Origin: an uncultured bacterium
GTDB taxonomy: Bacteria; Actinomycetota; Coriobacteriia; Coriobacteriales; Coriobacteriaceae
Direction: 5' to 3'
DNA: 29,350 nucleotides
NCBI GenBank assembly: GCA_905215445.1
Contig: CAJMPZ010000026.1
Span: forward strand, 1 to 29,350
The notes under the pieces were generated by a model. It had not been told where the DNA came from and ran no database searches. It saw nothing but the letters and a program-made list of their open reading frames with translations. The first letter of the stretch is position 1. Each line of letters opens with the position of its first letter. Made by a program: the position numbers and the translations under genes. Below are positions 8,703 through 16,013 of the stretch, one piece after another.

Positions 8703-9536
8703 ATGGCAGGCCTGTTCAACATCCTTAAGGTCACCGTCAGCGAGGACAAGATCTGTGCGCATGTGCTGGTGAACCCCGGCATGCCGCTCATGACCTCGGA
8801 GGACATCGAGGCCACGGCGCGCGTGTACTACCTGGTACCGGCGATTGCCAAGCACCTGTGCCTGGGCGATTCCGGCCGCGAGTTCCAGGACTGCATGGGT
8901 CAGACCGAGCTCTGCCACCTGCTGGAGCACGTGACGGTCGAGCTCATGAACGAGACCGGTCTTGCCGGTAGCATCTCGTGCGGCCGCACGCGCGTAAGCG
9001 AGCATGACGAGCGTGTCTTTGAGGTCGAGCTTTCGTGTCCCGACGACGCACTGGCCATCGGTGCGCTGTCGTCGGCCACCTTTATGATGGACTGGGCGTA
9101 CCTGCACGCCGACCAGCCTGCCCCCGACGTGGAAGGCACGGTCGCGGGCCTGCGCAACCTGGTGCTGGGCATGCGCGCCGAGGCCGAGGGCAAGGATCCT
9201 CACGAGGCCGTCGCTGCTGCGAACGGCGAAGATGCTGCCGAGGACGAGGGCGCTGACGAGGGCGATGTGCCGGTCGACGCCGAGCCCGTTGCCGATGCGA
9301 CCGCCGAGCCCGTTCCCACCGAGCCCCAGGGCGTCCCCAACTTTGACGACGAGCCCCAGGTGGCGATTGATACCGAGGGCGCGGTTGCCGAGAACCACGA
9401 GGCCTCCGCTGCCGTCTTTGGCGGTGCGGCGACGGTTCCGGCAGGACCTGCGCATGAGGGCGGCCTGCCACTCGTGGACGGCGCCGGCGAGGACCCGGGT
9501 GCCACGGTGGCCATGCCGGCTATGCCTCAGGAGTAG
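8703..9536 (+). CDS. Orphan protein related to cyanophycin synthetase N-terminal domain
   Basis: This is a 277-aa protein of unproven function. Residues about 40-112 resemble the N-terminal domain of cyanophycin synthetase CphA: an 'xxHLCLGDSGREF' segment, then ELCHLLEHVTVELMNETGL (CphA has a very similar HVxEHxxLELQxLAG helix), then CGRTR (94-97) and a strand ending FEVEL. The ATP-grasp and Mur-ligase-like catalytic domains of CphA are absent, so it cannot make cyanophycin by itself. From about residue 157 the chain becomes a Glu/Asp/Ala/Pro-rich low-complexity tail. A ggggagag site (8694-8701) precedes ATG 8703. The position 24 bases after the CNNM/CorC gene implies co-transcription. The homology is by eye; the role is unknown. 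Confidence 0.7.
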   Translation: MAGLFNILKVTVSEDKICAHVLVNPGMPLMTSEDIEATARVYYLVPAIAKHLCLGDSGREFQDCMGQTELCHLLEHVTVELMNETGLAGSISCGRTRVSEHDERVFEVELSCPDDALAIGALSSATFMMDWAYLHADQPAPDVEGTVAGLRNLVLGMRAEAEGKDPHEAVAAANGEDAAEDEGADEGDVPVDAEPVADATAEPVPTEPQGVPNFDDEPQVAIDTEGAVAENHEASAAVFGGAATVPAGPAHEGGLPLVDGAGEDPGATVAMPAMPQE

Positions 9537-9615
9537 GCCTACGCGTTTATCACCATCACGTACCTGCGCCTTTGCCGTACGCAGATGAGCGGAGCGGCAA
9601 GTGATGCGCTGCGGG

Positions 9616-9621
9616 TATAAT
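9616..9621 (+). promoter_or_regulatory. Candidate -10 element (TATAAT)
   Basis: A perfect TATAAT lies 52 bases before the YtxH gene start, in an otherwise GC-rich gap of 136 bases that has no strong terminator. No good -35 hexamer is seen at the usual distance, so it is only a candidate promoter for the YtxH/PRC-barrel pair. Confidence 0.4.
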
Positions 9622-9672
9622 GGACAGCATTCAAACGGTGGGCACCGACGTGCCCGCAGGAGAGGAATGATC

Positions 9673-10062
9673 ATGGGTAAGACTTTCAGCTTTGTCTCCG
9701 GCGCACTTTTTGGTGCCGCTGCCGGCGCTATTATCGGTGTTGCTCTGGCCCCGCGCTCGGGCGCCGAGACCCGCGCCATGGCTGCCGATATCGCCAACGA
9801 CGCCTGGGACAATATGCGCGACACCTACGAGCACAGCGCCGAGGAGGCCCGTGCTGCGGTGAATGACTTTGGCCCGATGGTCGACGCCAAGACCGACGAC
9901 CTGCGCGCCAAGGTCGACCTGGCCCGCGAGCGCATGGACCAGCTGCGCGAGCAGCTCAACGACGCCATTTCGGGTGGCAACGTGACGCCTGCCGCCGACG
10001 TCATGGTCGAGAACGCCGTCGAGGCTGATGCCGAGGCTGCGGAGCCCTCGACCGAGGCATAA
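9673..10062 (+). CDS. YtxH domain protein
   Basis: This small 129-aa protein begins with a glycine/alanine-rich membrane segment (SGALFGAAAGAIIGVALAPRSGAETR, residues about 8-33), the hallmark of the YtxH family, followed by a charged, helical, probably coiled-coil region (about 40-100) and an acidic tail. YtxH proteins are membrane-associated and often stress-linked; the function is not established. ATG 9673 lies 7 bases after AGGAGAGG (9658-9665); ATG 9667 and further upstream starts fit the site less well. The stop codon overlaps the start of the next gene (TAATG), so translation of the two is coupled. Confidence 0.85.
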   Translation: MGKTFSFVSGALFGAAAGAIIGVALAPRSGAETRAMAADIANDAWDNMRDTYEHSAEEARAAVNDFGPMVDAKTDDLRAKVDLARERMDQLREQLNDAISGGNVTPAADVMVENAVEADAEAAEPSTEA

Positions 10063-10817
10063 TGCGCGCCGGGGATTTTGTCGGCGCCAAGATCTATCGC
10101 AAGCCTGCCGAGGACAAGCGCACCAAAAAGGACGGCACGCCGCGCAGCCCTAAAAAGCTCGGAAAGATTCACTTTCCGGTCTTTACCCCGGGCGGTACGC
10201 GCGTGGTCGGCTTTATGGTCCGCCAGTCCGATATCGCGGGCATGATCGAGCGTCCCGACCGATTCGTAGCGCTCGACGCCATTGGTGTCTACGAGGGCGC
10301 CATCGCGGTTGACGACGTCAAGGGCACCTACGATACCGCTGCGGCCAAGCGCCTCGACATCAACCTGGACGATTGCATCATCTGGGTCGGTATGGACGTG
10401 CGCACGGAATCGGGCGACGTCGTGGGCTATTGCTCGGACGTTGAGTTCAAGCCGCGCTCGGGCATCGTGCAGGCATTCTATGTGACCGCCGGCGCTGCTT
10501 CGAGTGTTTTGGTTGGTGACACGCAGGTGCCGCCGACGATGCTGCGCGGCTACGAGAACGGCGCGATGGTCGTCTCGGACGAGGTCAAGTCGCTCGGGTA
10601 TTCGGGCGGTGCGGCTGCCAAGGCCGCCGAGGCCAGCGTCGTGGTGGGCGACAAGGTCAAAAAGGGCGCCAAGGTGCTCGATGACAAGGGATCGGTCGCC
10701 GTGGACAAGGGCAGCCGCGCACTGGGCAAGCAGCTCGGCAAGACGCGCGGTATGTTCAAGGCCTTTAAGGACGAATACCAAAAGGCGAGCGGAGGCTCGT
10801 CAAAAGCTACAAAATAG
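10062..10817 (+). CDS. PRC-barrel domain protein
   Basis: This 251-aa protein is translated from an ATG sharing one base with the YtxH stop (TAATG). No signal peptide or membrane span is visible. Segments such as GKIHFPVFTPGGTRVVGFMV and RTESGDVVGYCSDVEFKPRSGIVQAFYV have the G-x-x-V-G-x-(V/M)-x-D pattern of PRC-barrels, suggesting two barrels at about residues 35-90 and 110-165. The C-terminus (about 190-251) is Lys/Gly/Ser-rich and basic. PRC-barrels often serve as small regulatory or RNA/protein-binding modules. The coupling to YtxH suggests a joint membrane-linked role, which is inference. The downstream MgtE-like protein also carries PRC-like repeats. Confidence 0.78.
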   Translation: MRAGDFVGAKIYRKPAEDKRTKKDGTPRSPKKLGKIHFPVFTPGGTRVVGFMVRQSDIAGMIERPDRFVALDAIGVYEGAIAVDDVKGTYDTAAAKRLDINLDDCIIWVGMDVRTESGDVVGYCSDVEFKPRSGIVQAFYVTAGAASSVLVGDTQVPPTMLRGYENGAMVVSDEVKSLGYSGGAAAKAAEASVVVGDKVKKGAKVLDDKGSVAVDKGSRALGKQLGKTRGMFKAFKDEYQKASGGSSKATK

Positions 10818-10838
10818 CGACGTACCAAATGATGGGAG

Positions 10839-10868
10839 GCAAGCCGGAGACCTGTTGCTCCGGCTTGC
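10839..10868 (+). terminator. Hairpin after PRC-barrel gene, possible terminator
   Basis: An 11-bp perfect stem, 10839-10849 with 10858-10868 (gcaagccggag/ctccggcttgc), with an 8-base loop is followed only by tgtgttta, a weak U tract. It sits 21 bases after the PRC-barrel stop and 21 before the next start, so it may be a terminator or a partial attenuator. Confidence 0.5.
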
Positions 10869-10889
10869 TGTGTTTATGGGGGAGGGCAC

Positions 10890-12296
10890 ATGCGCCAAAA
10901 CGGATCCAACTTAAACGGGCGTTCGGGTGCGCGTCCGACGGCGCGCCGCGACCTGGGGCAGCTGCCCAGCGGTCAGCGCCGCCGTCACCGTAAGCCCGGC
11001 GCGATGTATCTCAACCATAGCCGCGGCTTTAGCGATCGCAGCGCGCGCATCGGCAACAGCCGCACACCCCGTCGTTCGTCTCGCCTGCCCTACGCGCTCA
11101 TCGCCGTGGGTTGCGCGCTCGTGCTGTTTATCGCTGCCGTCGTGGGCTACGTCAACCGCAGTGTGGACGTGGAGCTCAACGGCCAGAAGACAGCGGTGCG
11201 TGTGGGCTCTACGCTGCAGAATCTCATCGACGACCAGGAGTTGACTGACACCTACGACGCAGGCGACCTGCTGGCCGTCGATGACAGCGTGCTCAAGCGC
11301 CATGGGGGCGAAAAGCTGTCGGTGAAGGTCGACGGCAAGCGCGTGAAGCAGGGCAAATGGGATAGCCGCGAACTTGAGGGCGGCGAGAAGGTGACGGTCA
11401 AGGATGGCCGTAACACCTACGAGAAGCACGAGGTTCAGGCTACGGTTATCGAGCCCAAGCTCAAGGTCGAGGGTACGGGCGCTATCGAGTATGTGCAGAC
11501 GTGGGGTGTCCAGGGCCGCTCCGAGGTGTGGGTCGGCGAGCAATCGGGCAAGACACAGGACCGCGGCGAGGTCGTGCCCGCCACCGATTGCGTCGTTGCG
11601 TGCGCCAGCGTGGCGCCCAAGGGCAACAAAAAGTACGTGGCGCTGACGTTTGACGAGGGTCCGAGCAGCGCTACCAAGCAGATCTTGCAGGTACTCAAGG
11701 AAAAGGGCGTCACCGCGACGTTCTTCCTGTCGGGCGATGCGGCCGAGGCATCGCCTGCCACGGCCAAGGCGATTGTCGATGCCGGGTGCGAGATCGGATC
11801 CAACAGCTACAGCGACGATTCGCTCAAGGGTCAGGACCGTGAGGCGGTACGCGAACAGATCACGAAAGGCACCGATGCGATTAAGTCGGCGACCGGCGTG
11901 AAGACGATGCTGCTGCGTGCTCCCTACGCTGCCTTTGACGAGCAAAACTGGATTGATGCGATGGACCTGGTCTCCGCCGTGGTCTCGTGGAATATTGACT
12001 CGGGCGACTGGCTGCTCAACGGTGCCGACGAGCAGGTCTCGACGGTGCTCGATTCGGTGACGCCGGGCAATATCGTGCTGCTCACCGATAGAGACGAATG
12101 CGCCGAGCAGACGCTCGAGGCGCTGCCGCAGATTATCGACGGCCTCATTGCCGACGGCTACAAGATCGTGACGCTCAGCGACCTGGTCAAGACGGACGCG
12201 TCGCTGAGCAAAAAGCTCACCTCGCTGACGAAGGTCACCATGCCCAAGGATGCCGTGTTCCCCCAACTTGCCGAGGACAACGACACCACAGAGTAG
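10890..12296 (+). CDS. Membrane-anchored NodB-fold protein with degenerate metal site
   Basis: This 468-aa protein has a basic cytoplasmic N-terminus, one membrane anchor at about residues 67-88, an extracytoplasmic beta-rich region (about 90-230, with ELNGQKTAVRVGSTLQNLID resembling a DUF348/G5-like start) and a polysaccharide deacetylase (NodB) fold at about 248-440. The catalytic motifs are altered: motif 1 is TFDEGP (253-258) instead of TFDDGP; motif 2, normally HxxxH, is SNSYSD (304-309) with both histidines gone; motif 5 LLHD is LLTD (397-400). The structural motifs RAPY (343-346) and DSGDW (370-374) remain. Metal-dependent deacetylation is therefore doubtful; a glycan-binding or scaffold role is inferred. 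ATG 10890 follows ggagg (10880-10884). Confidence 0.85.
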   Translation: MRQNGSNLNGRSGARPTARRDLGQLPSGQRRRHRKPGAMYLNHSRGFSDRSARIGNSRTPRRSSRLPYALIAVGCALVLFIAAVVGYVNRSVDVELNGQKTAVRVGSTLQNLIDDQELTDTYDAGDLLAVDDSVLKRHGGEKLSVKVDGKRVKQGKWDSRELEGGEKVTVKDGRNTYEKHEVQATVIEPKLKVEGTGAIEYVQTWGVQGRSEVWVGEQSGKTQDRGEVVPATDCVVACASVAPKGNKKYVALTFDEGPSSATKQILQVLKEKGVTATFFLSGDAAEASPATAKAIVDAGCEIGSNSYSDDSLKGQDREAVREQITKGTDAIKSATGVKTMLLRAPYAAFDEQNWIDAMDLVSAVVSWNIDSGDWLLNGADEQVSTVLDSVTPGNIVLLTDRDECAEQTLEALPQIIDGLIADGYKIVTLSDLVKTDASLSKKLTSLTKVTMPKDAVFPQLAEDNDTTE

Positions 12297-12332
12297 TTAT
12301 TGGGTAGTCATTTAAGAACGTCCCCAATGACT
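12297..12332. repeat. Diverged 'gtccccaatga' repeat after NodB gene
   Basis: The stretch gtcatttaagaacgtcccc (from 12307) followed by aatgact is the same family as the 3715-3810 units, with 'aac' in place of 'tct/tcc'. The outer ends agtcat/atgact make it palindromic. It starts immediately after the stop codon of the NodB-like gene. Confidence 0.6.
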
Positions 12333-12410
12333 ATGTCACGGATGCGTCAGCGTTTGGTATGCCTGCAATGTGCAGCGCATAAATTCGATGCCGCAGGGCG
12401 ATGCTGATGC

Positions 12411-12624
12411 TATAGTTACTGCGGTTAATGAGGGTCAAGAGAAAGGTTACAGGTGAAATCCAAACCTCGACCATACAGTCGATGACCCCATGCAGGTGCT
12501 TTTTGCGCATGCACGGGGTGTAAGCGTCGAGCGGCGTGCCGCCCGCGCATGCGTATACATATCCAGAAGCCCCCGGACGCCGCACGCGCGGCCGCGTCCG
12601 GAGGAATAATGATGGGGAGCACCA
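12411..12624 (+). promoter_or_regulatory. Structured leader of the MgtE-like gene
   Basis: The 328-base gap 12297-12624 has no long gene. A TATAGT at 12411-12416 is a candidate -10. Beyond it two hairpins stand out: a long one over 12485-12519 (accccatgca pairing with tgcacggggt, one mismatch) and an 8-bp GC stem 12573-12580/12594-12601 (ccggacgc/gcgtccgg). The 3' arm of the latter includes the first two bases of a GGAGG ribosome-binding site at 12600-12604. The arrangement suits control by Mg2+ or another signal at the level of translation. It does not match the M-box consensus that I know. Confidence 0.4.
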
Positions 12625-12641
12625 TTGAATTATCTGAGTGA
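12609..12641 (+). CDS. Candidate 10-codon leader ORF
   Basis: An ATG at 12609, 4 bases after GGAGG (12600-12604), opens a frame reading MMGSTIELSE and stopping at 12639-12641. It overlaps the proposed TTG start of the MgtE-like gene (12625) in another frame and stops one base before an in-frame ATG of that gene at 12643. It could couple or limit translation of the transporter gene, or it may be a chance frame. Confidence 0.25.
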   Translation: MMGSTIELSE

Positions 12642-14469
12642 GATGCTCAAATTGCCAGTCTTGGACGTCGACGGCGAAAAGCTCGGCGTGGTCAACGATT
12701 TTGGCATTGCAACCGGCGAAGTTTTTCCGCACGTGACGTCGCTCGCGTTCCGCGGCCCCGGCAAGACGCCGTTTATGATCAGCTGGCGCAAATGGGTCGA
12801 CCGTATCGACGAGACAGGTGTACACCTTAAGACGTCGGCCACCGAAATCCGTTTTTCGTACCTGCAGCCGACCGAGCTCTTGCTCGCACGCGACGTGCTC
12901 AACAAGCAGATCGTCGACACGCAGGGCATGAAGGTCGTGCGCGTAAACGACATCAAGTTTTCCATGTCGGGCGAAAACCAGCTGCGCCTGCTGGGCGCCG
13001 AGGTCGGTGCCCGCGGTCTGCTACGCGCCATCAGCCCCGCGCTCGAGCATATCGTCGAAGGCTTTATGAAGCACCTGGGCAAGCCGCTCAGTGAGGACAT
13101 CATCGCTTGGTCCTACATGGACCTGCTCGACCGCTCGACCAAGAACATTCAACTCTCGGTGTCGCACAAGACGCTCGGCGAGCTGCACCCTGCCGACATC
13201 GCCGACATTATCGAGCAGCTCGACCCGCGCCTACGTGCGCAGGTGTTTGCACAGCTCGATACTGCCCAGGCCGCCGAGGCCATCTCGGAGTTCGATGACG
13301 ACGAGCTTATGACCGAGATGCTCGAGGGCCTGTCCGATACGGACGCATCGTCGATGCTGGCCATGATGGACCCGGACGATGCAGCCGACCTGATCGACGA
13401 GCTCGATTACGAGAAGGCCGAGAAGCTCCTGCGCCTGATGGGCGTCAAGGAGGAGAAGGCGATTCGTAACCTGCTGGGGTATGAGGACAACACCGCCGGC
13501 CGCATCATGACCTCGGAGTTTGTTTCCCTGCCCGCCACGGCAACGGTCGGTGACGCCATCGAGGCGATTCGCGAGCTCGACGAGGACTTCGAGAGCGTCT
13601 ACTACGTCTATACCGAGGATCCGAGCGGCATGCTGACCGGCGTGCTTTCGCTGCGCACGCTGATCGTAGCCGACCGCGACGCCACGTTGGGTCAGCTGGC
13701 CTATCGCGACCTGGTCTATGTGTCGCCCGACGAGGACCAGGAAGACGTAACGGACGAGATGACCAAGTATGACCTGGTCGCTATCCCCGTCTGTGACGAG
13801 AACCGCCACATCTTGGGTATCGTGACCTTCGACGACGCCATGGACGTTATCGCCGAGGAGCATCAGGAGGACCTGCAGATCGCCGGTGTCGGCTCGGGCG
13901 ATAGCGCATCGGACGACTCGACGAACGTGCTCAGCTGGTTCGTACATCGCCAGTACTGGGTTGTTGTATGGGGCGTCGCGTCGTGCATCATGGCGACCGT
14001 GCTGGGAACGGCGCTCGGCTCCGCGCATCTGGTGGTGTTCCCCATGTGCGCCATGCCGCTCGTGCTGCTGGCGGCCTCGCGCATGGTGTCGTTCGTCAAG
14101 AACTACTTCCTGGAGTATGACGGTCACGACGACGAACCCAAGCCGTATCTGGGGTTCTTCTTCCAGAGCACGGGTATGGGCCTGATTCTGTCACTCGTGA
14201 CCTACCTGTGCGCCCAGCTGGTGCGCACCGCTGCGTTCCCCGATGCGTCCATGTTTGAGGAGCAACTCTTTACCGGGTGCTTTAACATCGCGGCCATCGT
14301 CTGTCTGATTGGCAACATGAGCGCCGTGATTTACCTGATGGTGCTGTTCTGGCGTGACGAGCACGACCTCAATACGTCGGGCACCGCCATGAACGTTATT
14401 GCCGTCATGATCTCGTGCGTAGCGTACTGTGCCGCTGCGGTGCTGCTCACCATGTCGGTCATGGGTTAG
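12625..14469 (+). CDS. MgtE-like protein: PRC, MgtE_N, CBS pair, five membrane spans
   Basis: This 614-aa protein has PRC-barrel-like repeats at about residues 4-60 and 85-135, an MgtE intracellular N domain at about 185-285 (HPADIADIIEQLDP, then the characteristic DPDDAADLIDELDYEKAEKLL), a CBS pair (about 292-415, starting AGRIMTSEFVSLP) and five membrane spans from about 444 to 612. In MgtE the N and CBS domains bind Mg2+ and gate the pore. Here the pore motif G-N-x-G-x-Q of the second span is absent (PLVLLAASRMVSF), and the last span has NVIAVM where MgtE has a selectivity Asp. It may therefore be a sensor for the adjacent transporter rather than a channel (inference). TTG 12625, 5 bases after GGGGAG, is preferred over ATG 12643 because LSEMLKLPV belongs to the PRC fold. 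Confidence 0.82.
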   Translation: MNYLSEMLKLPVLDVDGEKLGVVNDFGIATGEVFPHVTSLAFRGPGKTPFMISWRKWVDRIDETGVHLKTSATEIRFSYLQPTELLLARDVLNKQIVDTQGMKVVRVNDIKFSMSGENQLRLLGAEVGARGLLRAISPALEHIVEGFMKHLGKPLSEDIIAWSYMDLLDRSTKNIQLSVSHKTLGELHPADIADIIEQLDPRLRAQVFAQLDTAQAAEAISEFDDDELMTEMLEGLSDTDASSMLAMMDPDDAADLIDELDYEKAEKLLRLMGVKEEKAIRNLLGYEDNTAGRIMTSEFVSLPATATVGDAIEAIRELDEDFESVYYVYTEDPSGMLTGVLSLRTLIVADRDATLGQLAYRDLVYVSPDEDQEDVTDEMTKYDLVAIPVCDENRHILGIVTFDDAMDVIAEEHQEDLQIAGVGSGDSASDDSTNVLSWFVHRQYWVVVWGVASCIMATVLGTALGSAHLVVFPMCAMPLVLLAASRMVSFVKNYFLEYDGHDDEPKPYLGFFFQSTGMGLILSLVTYLCAQLVRTAAFPDASMFEEQLFTGCFNIAAIVCLIGNMSAVIYLMVLFWRDEHDLNTSGTAMNVIAVMISCVAYCAAAVLLTMSVMG

Positions 14470-14477
14470 GTGGTCGC

Positions 14478-15740
14478 GTGCAAAATACCAAGCAAAAGTC
14501 GGGCACCAAGCAAAAGTTGACCATCGCGGCCATCTTTGGCGCTATGGGTCCCGGTCTGCTGGCGGCGCTTTCGGGCAATGACGCCGGCGGCATTGCAACG
14601 TATTCCAGCGCGGGCGCCAGCTATGGCTACAAGATGCTGTGGATGCTTCCCGTCATGACCGTGCTGCTCATCGTGACGCAGGAGACCGCGGCGCGCTGCG
14701 GCTGCGTCACGGGCAAGGGCCTGGCATCGCTCATTCGCGAGCGCTTTGGCGTGCGCAAGAGTGTACTTGCTATGGCGGCGCTGTTGATCGCCAACACGGC
14801 TGTGACCATTTCGGAGTTTGCGGGTATCGCCAGCGGCCTTGCTCTCTTTGGCGTGCCGGCGAGCATCTCGGTGCCGTTGGTGGCGCTGCTGGTGTGGATG
14901 CTTACCATGTCGGGTAGTTTCCAGCGCATCGAGAAGATTCTGCTGTTGGTAAGCTGCGTCTTCGTGACCTATATTGTCGCCGCGTTTATGGCTGGCCCCA
15001 ACTGGGGTGAGGTCGCGGTCGACCTGGTCGTGCCTAACATTCAAAATGACCCCAGCTACGTGTCGCTCGTGGTCGCAACGATCGGTACCACCATCGCGCC
15101 GTGGATGATTTTCTTGGCGCAGAATAACGTGGTCGATAAGAATGCGGGCGAGGACGACATCGTGCTGCAGCGTATTGATACCGTGAGCGGCTCGATCGCT
15201 GCTGATATCATTGCGGGCTTTATTATCATCACGACCGGTACGGTGCTGTTCCCGGCGGGTATTCAGATTAGCGATGCTGCCGATGCTGCCCGCGCGCTGG
15301 AGCCTATTGCGGGTCAGTGGTCCACGGTGCTGTTTGCCTCGGGCCTGGTCGCGGCGAGCTTCTTGGCTGCTTGCGTGCTACCGGGCGTTACGTCGAGCGC
15401 TATCTGCGAGGCATTTGGCTGGGAGCGCGGTGCCGACCGCAGCTGGGACGAGGCCCCGGTCTATCGCGGCATCATTACGGCCATCATCGGTATCTCTGCC
15501 GTGCTGGTGCTTATGCCCGGCGTCGATCTGTTCCAGATTATGATGACCTCGCAGGTCATCAATGGCGTGCTACTGCCCGTGGTTCTGGTGTTCCAGGTGG
15601 TTATCGCCGCCGACCGTCACATTATGGGTGCCAACCGCAACGGCCGCGTGTGGAACGTGCTCACTTGGGCGACTATCGGCGTGATTACGGTGCTCACGGT
15701 CGTCATGTTTGTTCTGCAGGCGATGGGTTACAGCGCTTAG
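14478..15740 (+). CDS. NRAMP-related transporter, magnesium type (NRMT-like)
   Basis: This 420-aa, roughly 11-span transporter has the SLC11/NRAMP fold. The first span reads GPGLLAALSGNDAGG (residues 24-38), so the usual DPGN metal motif is DAGG, and the sixth-span motif, usually (M)PHN, is A-P-W (207-209). Loss of the Asn and Met that select transition metals is the hallmark, as I recall it, of the Nramp-related Mg2+ transporters described from Eggerthella lenta, a fellow Coriobacteriia member. Likely role: proton-independent Mg2+/Mn2+ uptake. GTG 14478 is chosen: it follows AGGTGG (14468-14473) and lies 8 bases after the MgtE-like stop; the open frame upstream runs inside that gene. The two genes form an operon ended by the terminator at 15758. 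Confidence 0.88.
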   Translation: MQNTKQKSGTKQKLTIAAIFGAMGPGLLAALSGNDAGGIATYSSAGASYGYKMLWMLPVMTVLLIVTQETAARCGCVTGKGLASLIRERFGVRKSVLAMAALLIANTAVTISEFAGIASGLALFGVPASISVPLVALLVWMLTMSGSFQRIEKILLLVSCVFVTYIVAAFMAGPNWGEVAVDLVVPNIQNDPSYVSLVVATIGTTIAPWMIFLAQNNVVDKNAGEDDIVLQRIDTVSGSIAADIIAGFIIITTGTVLFPAGIQISDAADAARALEPIAGQWSTVLFASGLVAASFLAACVLPGVTSSAICEAFGWERGADRSWDEAPVYRGIITAIIGISAVLVLMPGVDLFQIMMTSQVINGVLLPVVLVFQVVIAADRHIMGANRNGRVWNVLTWATIGVITVLTVVMFVLQAMGYSA

Positions 15741-15757
15741 CGCCTCTTTTTGACTCC

Positions 15758-15794
15758 AAACAGGCCGCAGCGATGGGCTGCGGCCTGTTTTTTG
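15758..15794 (+). terminator. Intrinsic terminator after NRAMP-type gene
   Basis: A 13-bp perfect stem, 15758-15770 (aaacaggccgcag) with 15778-15790 (ctgcggcctgttt), and a 7-base loop run into a T tract reaching 15793. It lies 17 bases after the stop codon and is a textbook rho-independent terminator for the MgtE-like/NRAMP operon. Confidence 0.9.
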
Positions 15795-15824
15795 CCTGTT
15801 ATAGGGGGTTGGTAATATGCGAAT

Positions 15825-16013
15825 GGACAAAAAATGCCAAATATGAGTACTGTTGGGTAGCGCGCAGAGATGTGGTGTAAGAGGCGGGGCATTCCCCGCC
15901 TCTTACACCACATCTCTGCGCGCTACCTCGCGCGCTACCGCATGGGCGCCATTTTGGGTGGTTTTGCCTGCTACTAAAATGGTAACAGTACTCATATTTG
16001 CCCCTTTTTGTCC
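15825..16013. mobile_element. 189-bp MITE-like element enclosing a 33-bp perfect hairpin
   Basis: The ends 15825-15854 and 15984-16013 are inverted copies (about 30 bp, perfect in aaatatgagtactgtt, with small differences near the tips). Inside is a perfect 33-bp inverted repeat, 15857-15889 with 15894-15926, around a 4-base loop (catt). A further pair ccatttt/aaaatgg occurs in the right half. No protein is encoded. It occupies the middle of the 505-bp gene-free stretch 15741-16245. Direct repeats flanking the element were not evident. Mobility is inferred from the shape only. Confidence 0.6.

Noticed and set aside
8913..8930. HLLEH in the CphA-N-like protein as an M16-type zinc protease motif
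   Set aside because: The same HxxEH helix occurs in the non-protease CphA N-domain, and no further M16 features are present.
7263..9824. Long open frame (853 codons) on the minus strand opposite the CNNM and CphA-N-like genes
   Set aside because: It is a shadow of high-GC codon bias: the plus-strand frames encode recognisable domains, have ribosome-binding sites and cover the same DNA. Similar antisense frames at 802-2151, 3863-5209 and 10911-12266 were dropped for the same reason.
12441..12575. Cobalamin riboswitch or M-box upstream of the MgtE-like gene
   Set aside because: Fragments such as GGTGAAATCC and CCAGAAGCCCCCGG recall the cobalamin element, but the CCCGC/ACTGT core is missing; the conserved M-box strings were not found either. 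A covariance-model search would settle it.
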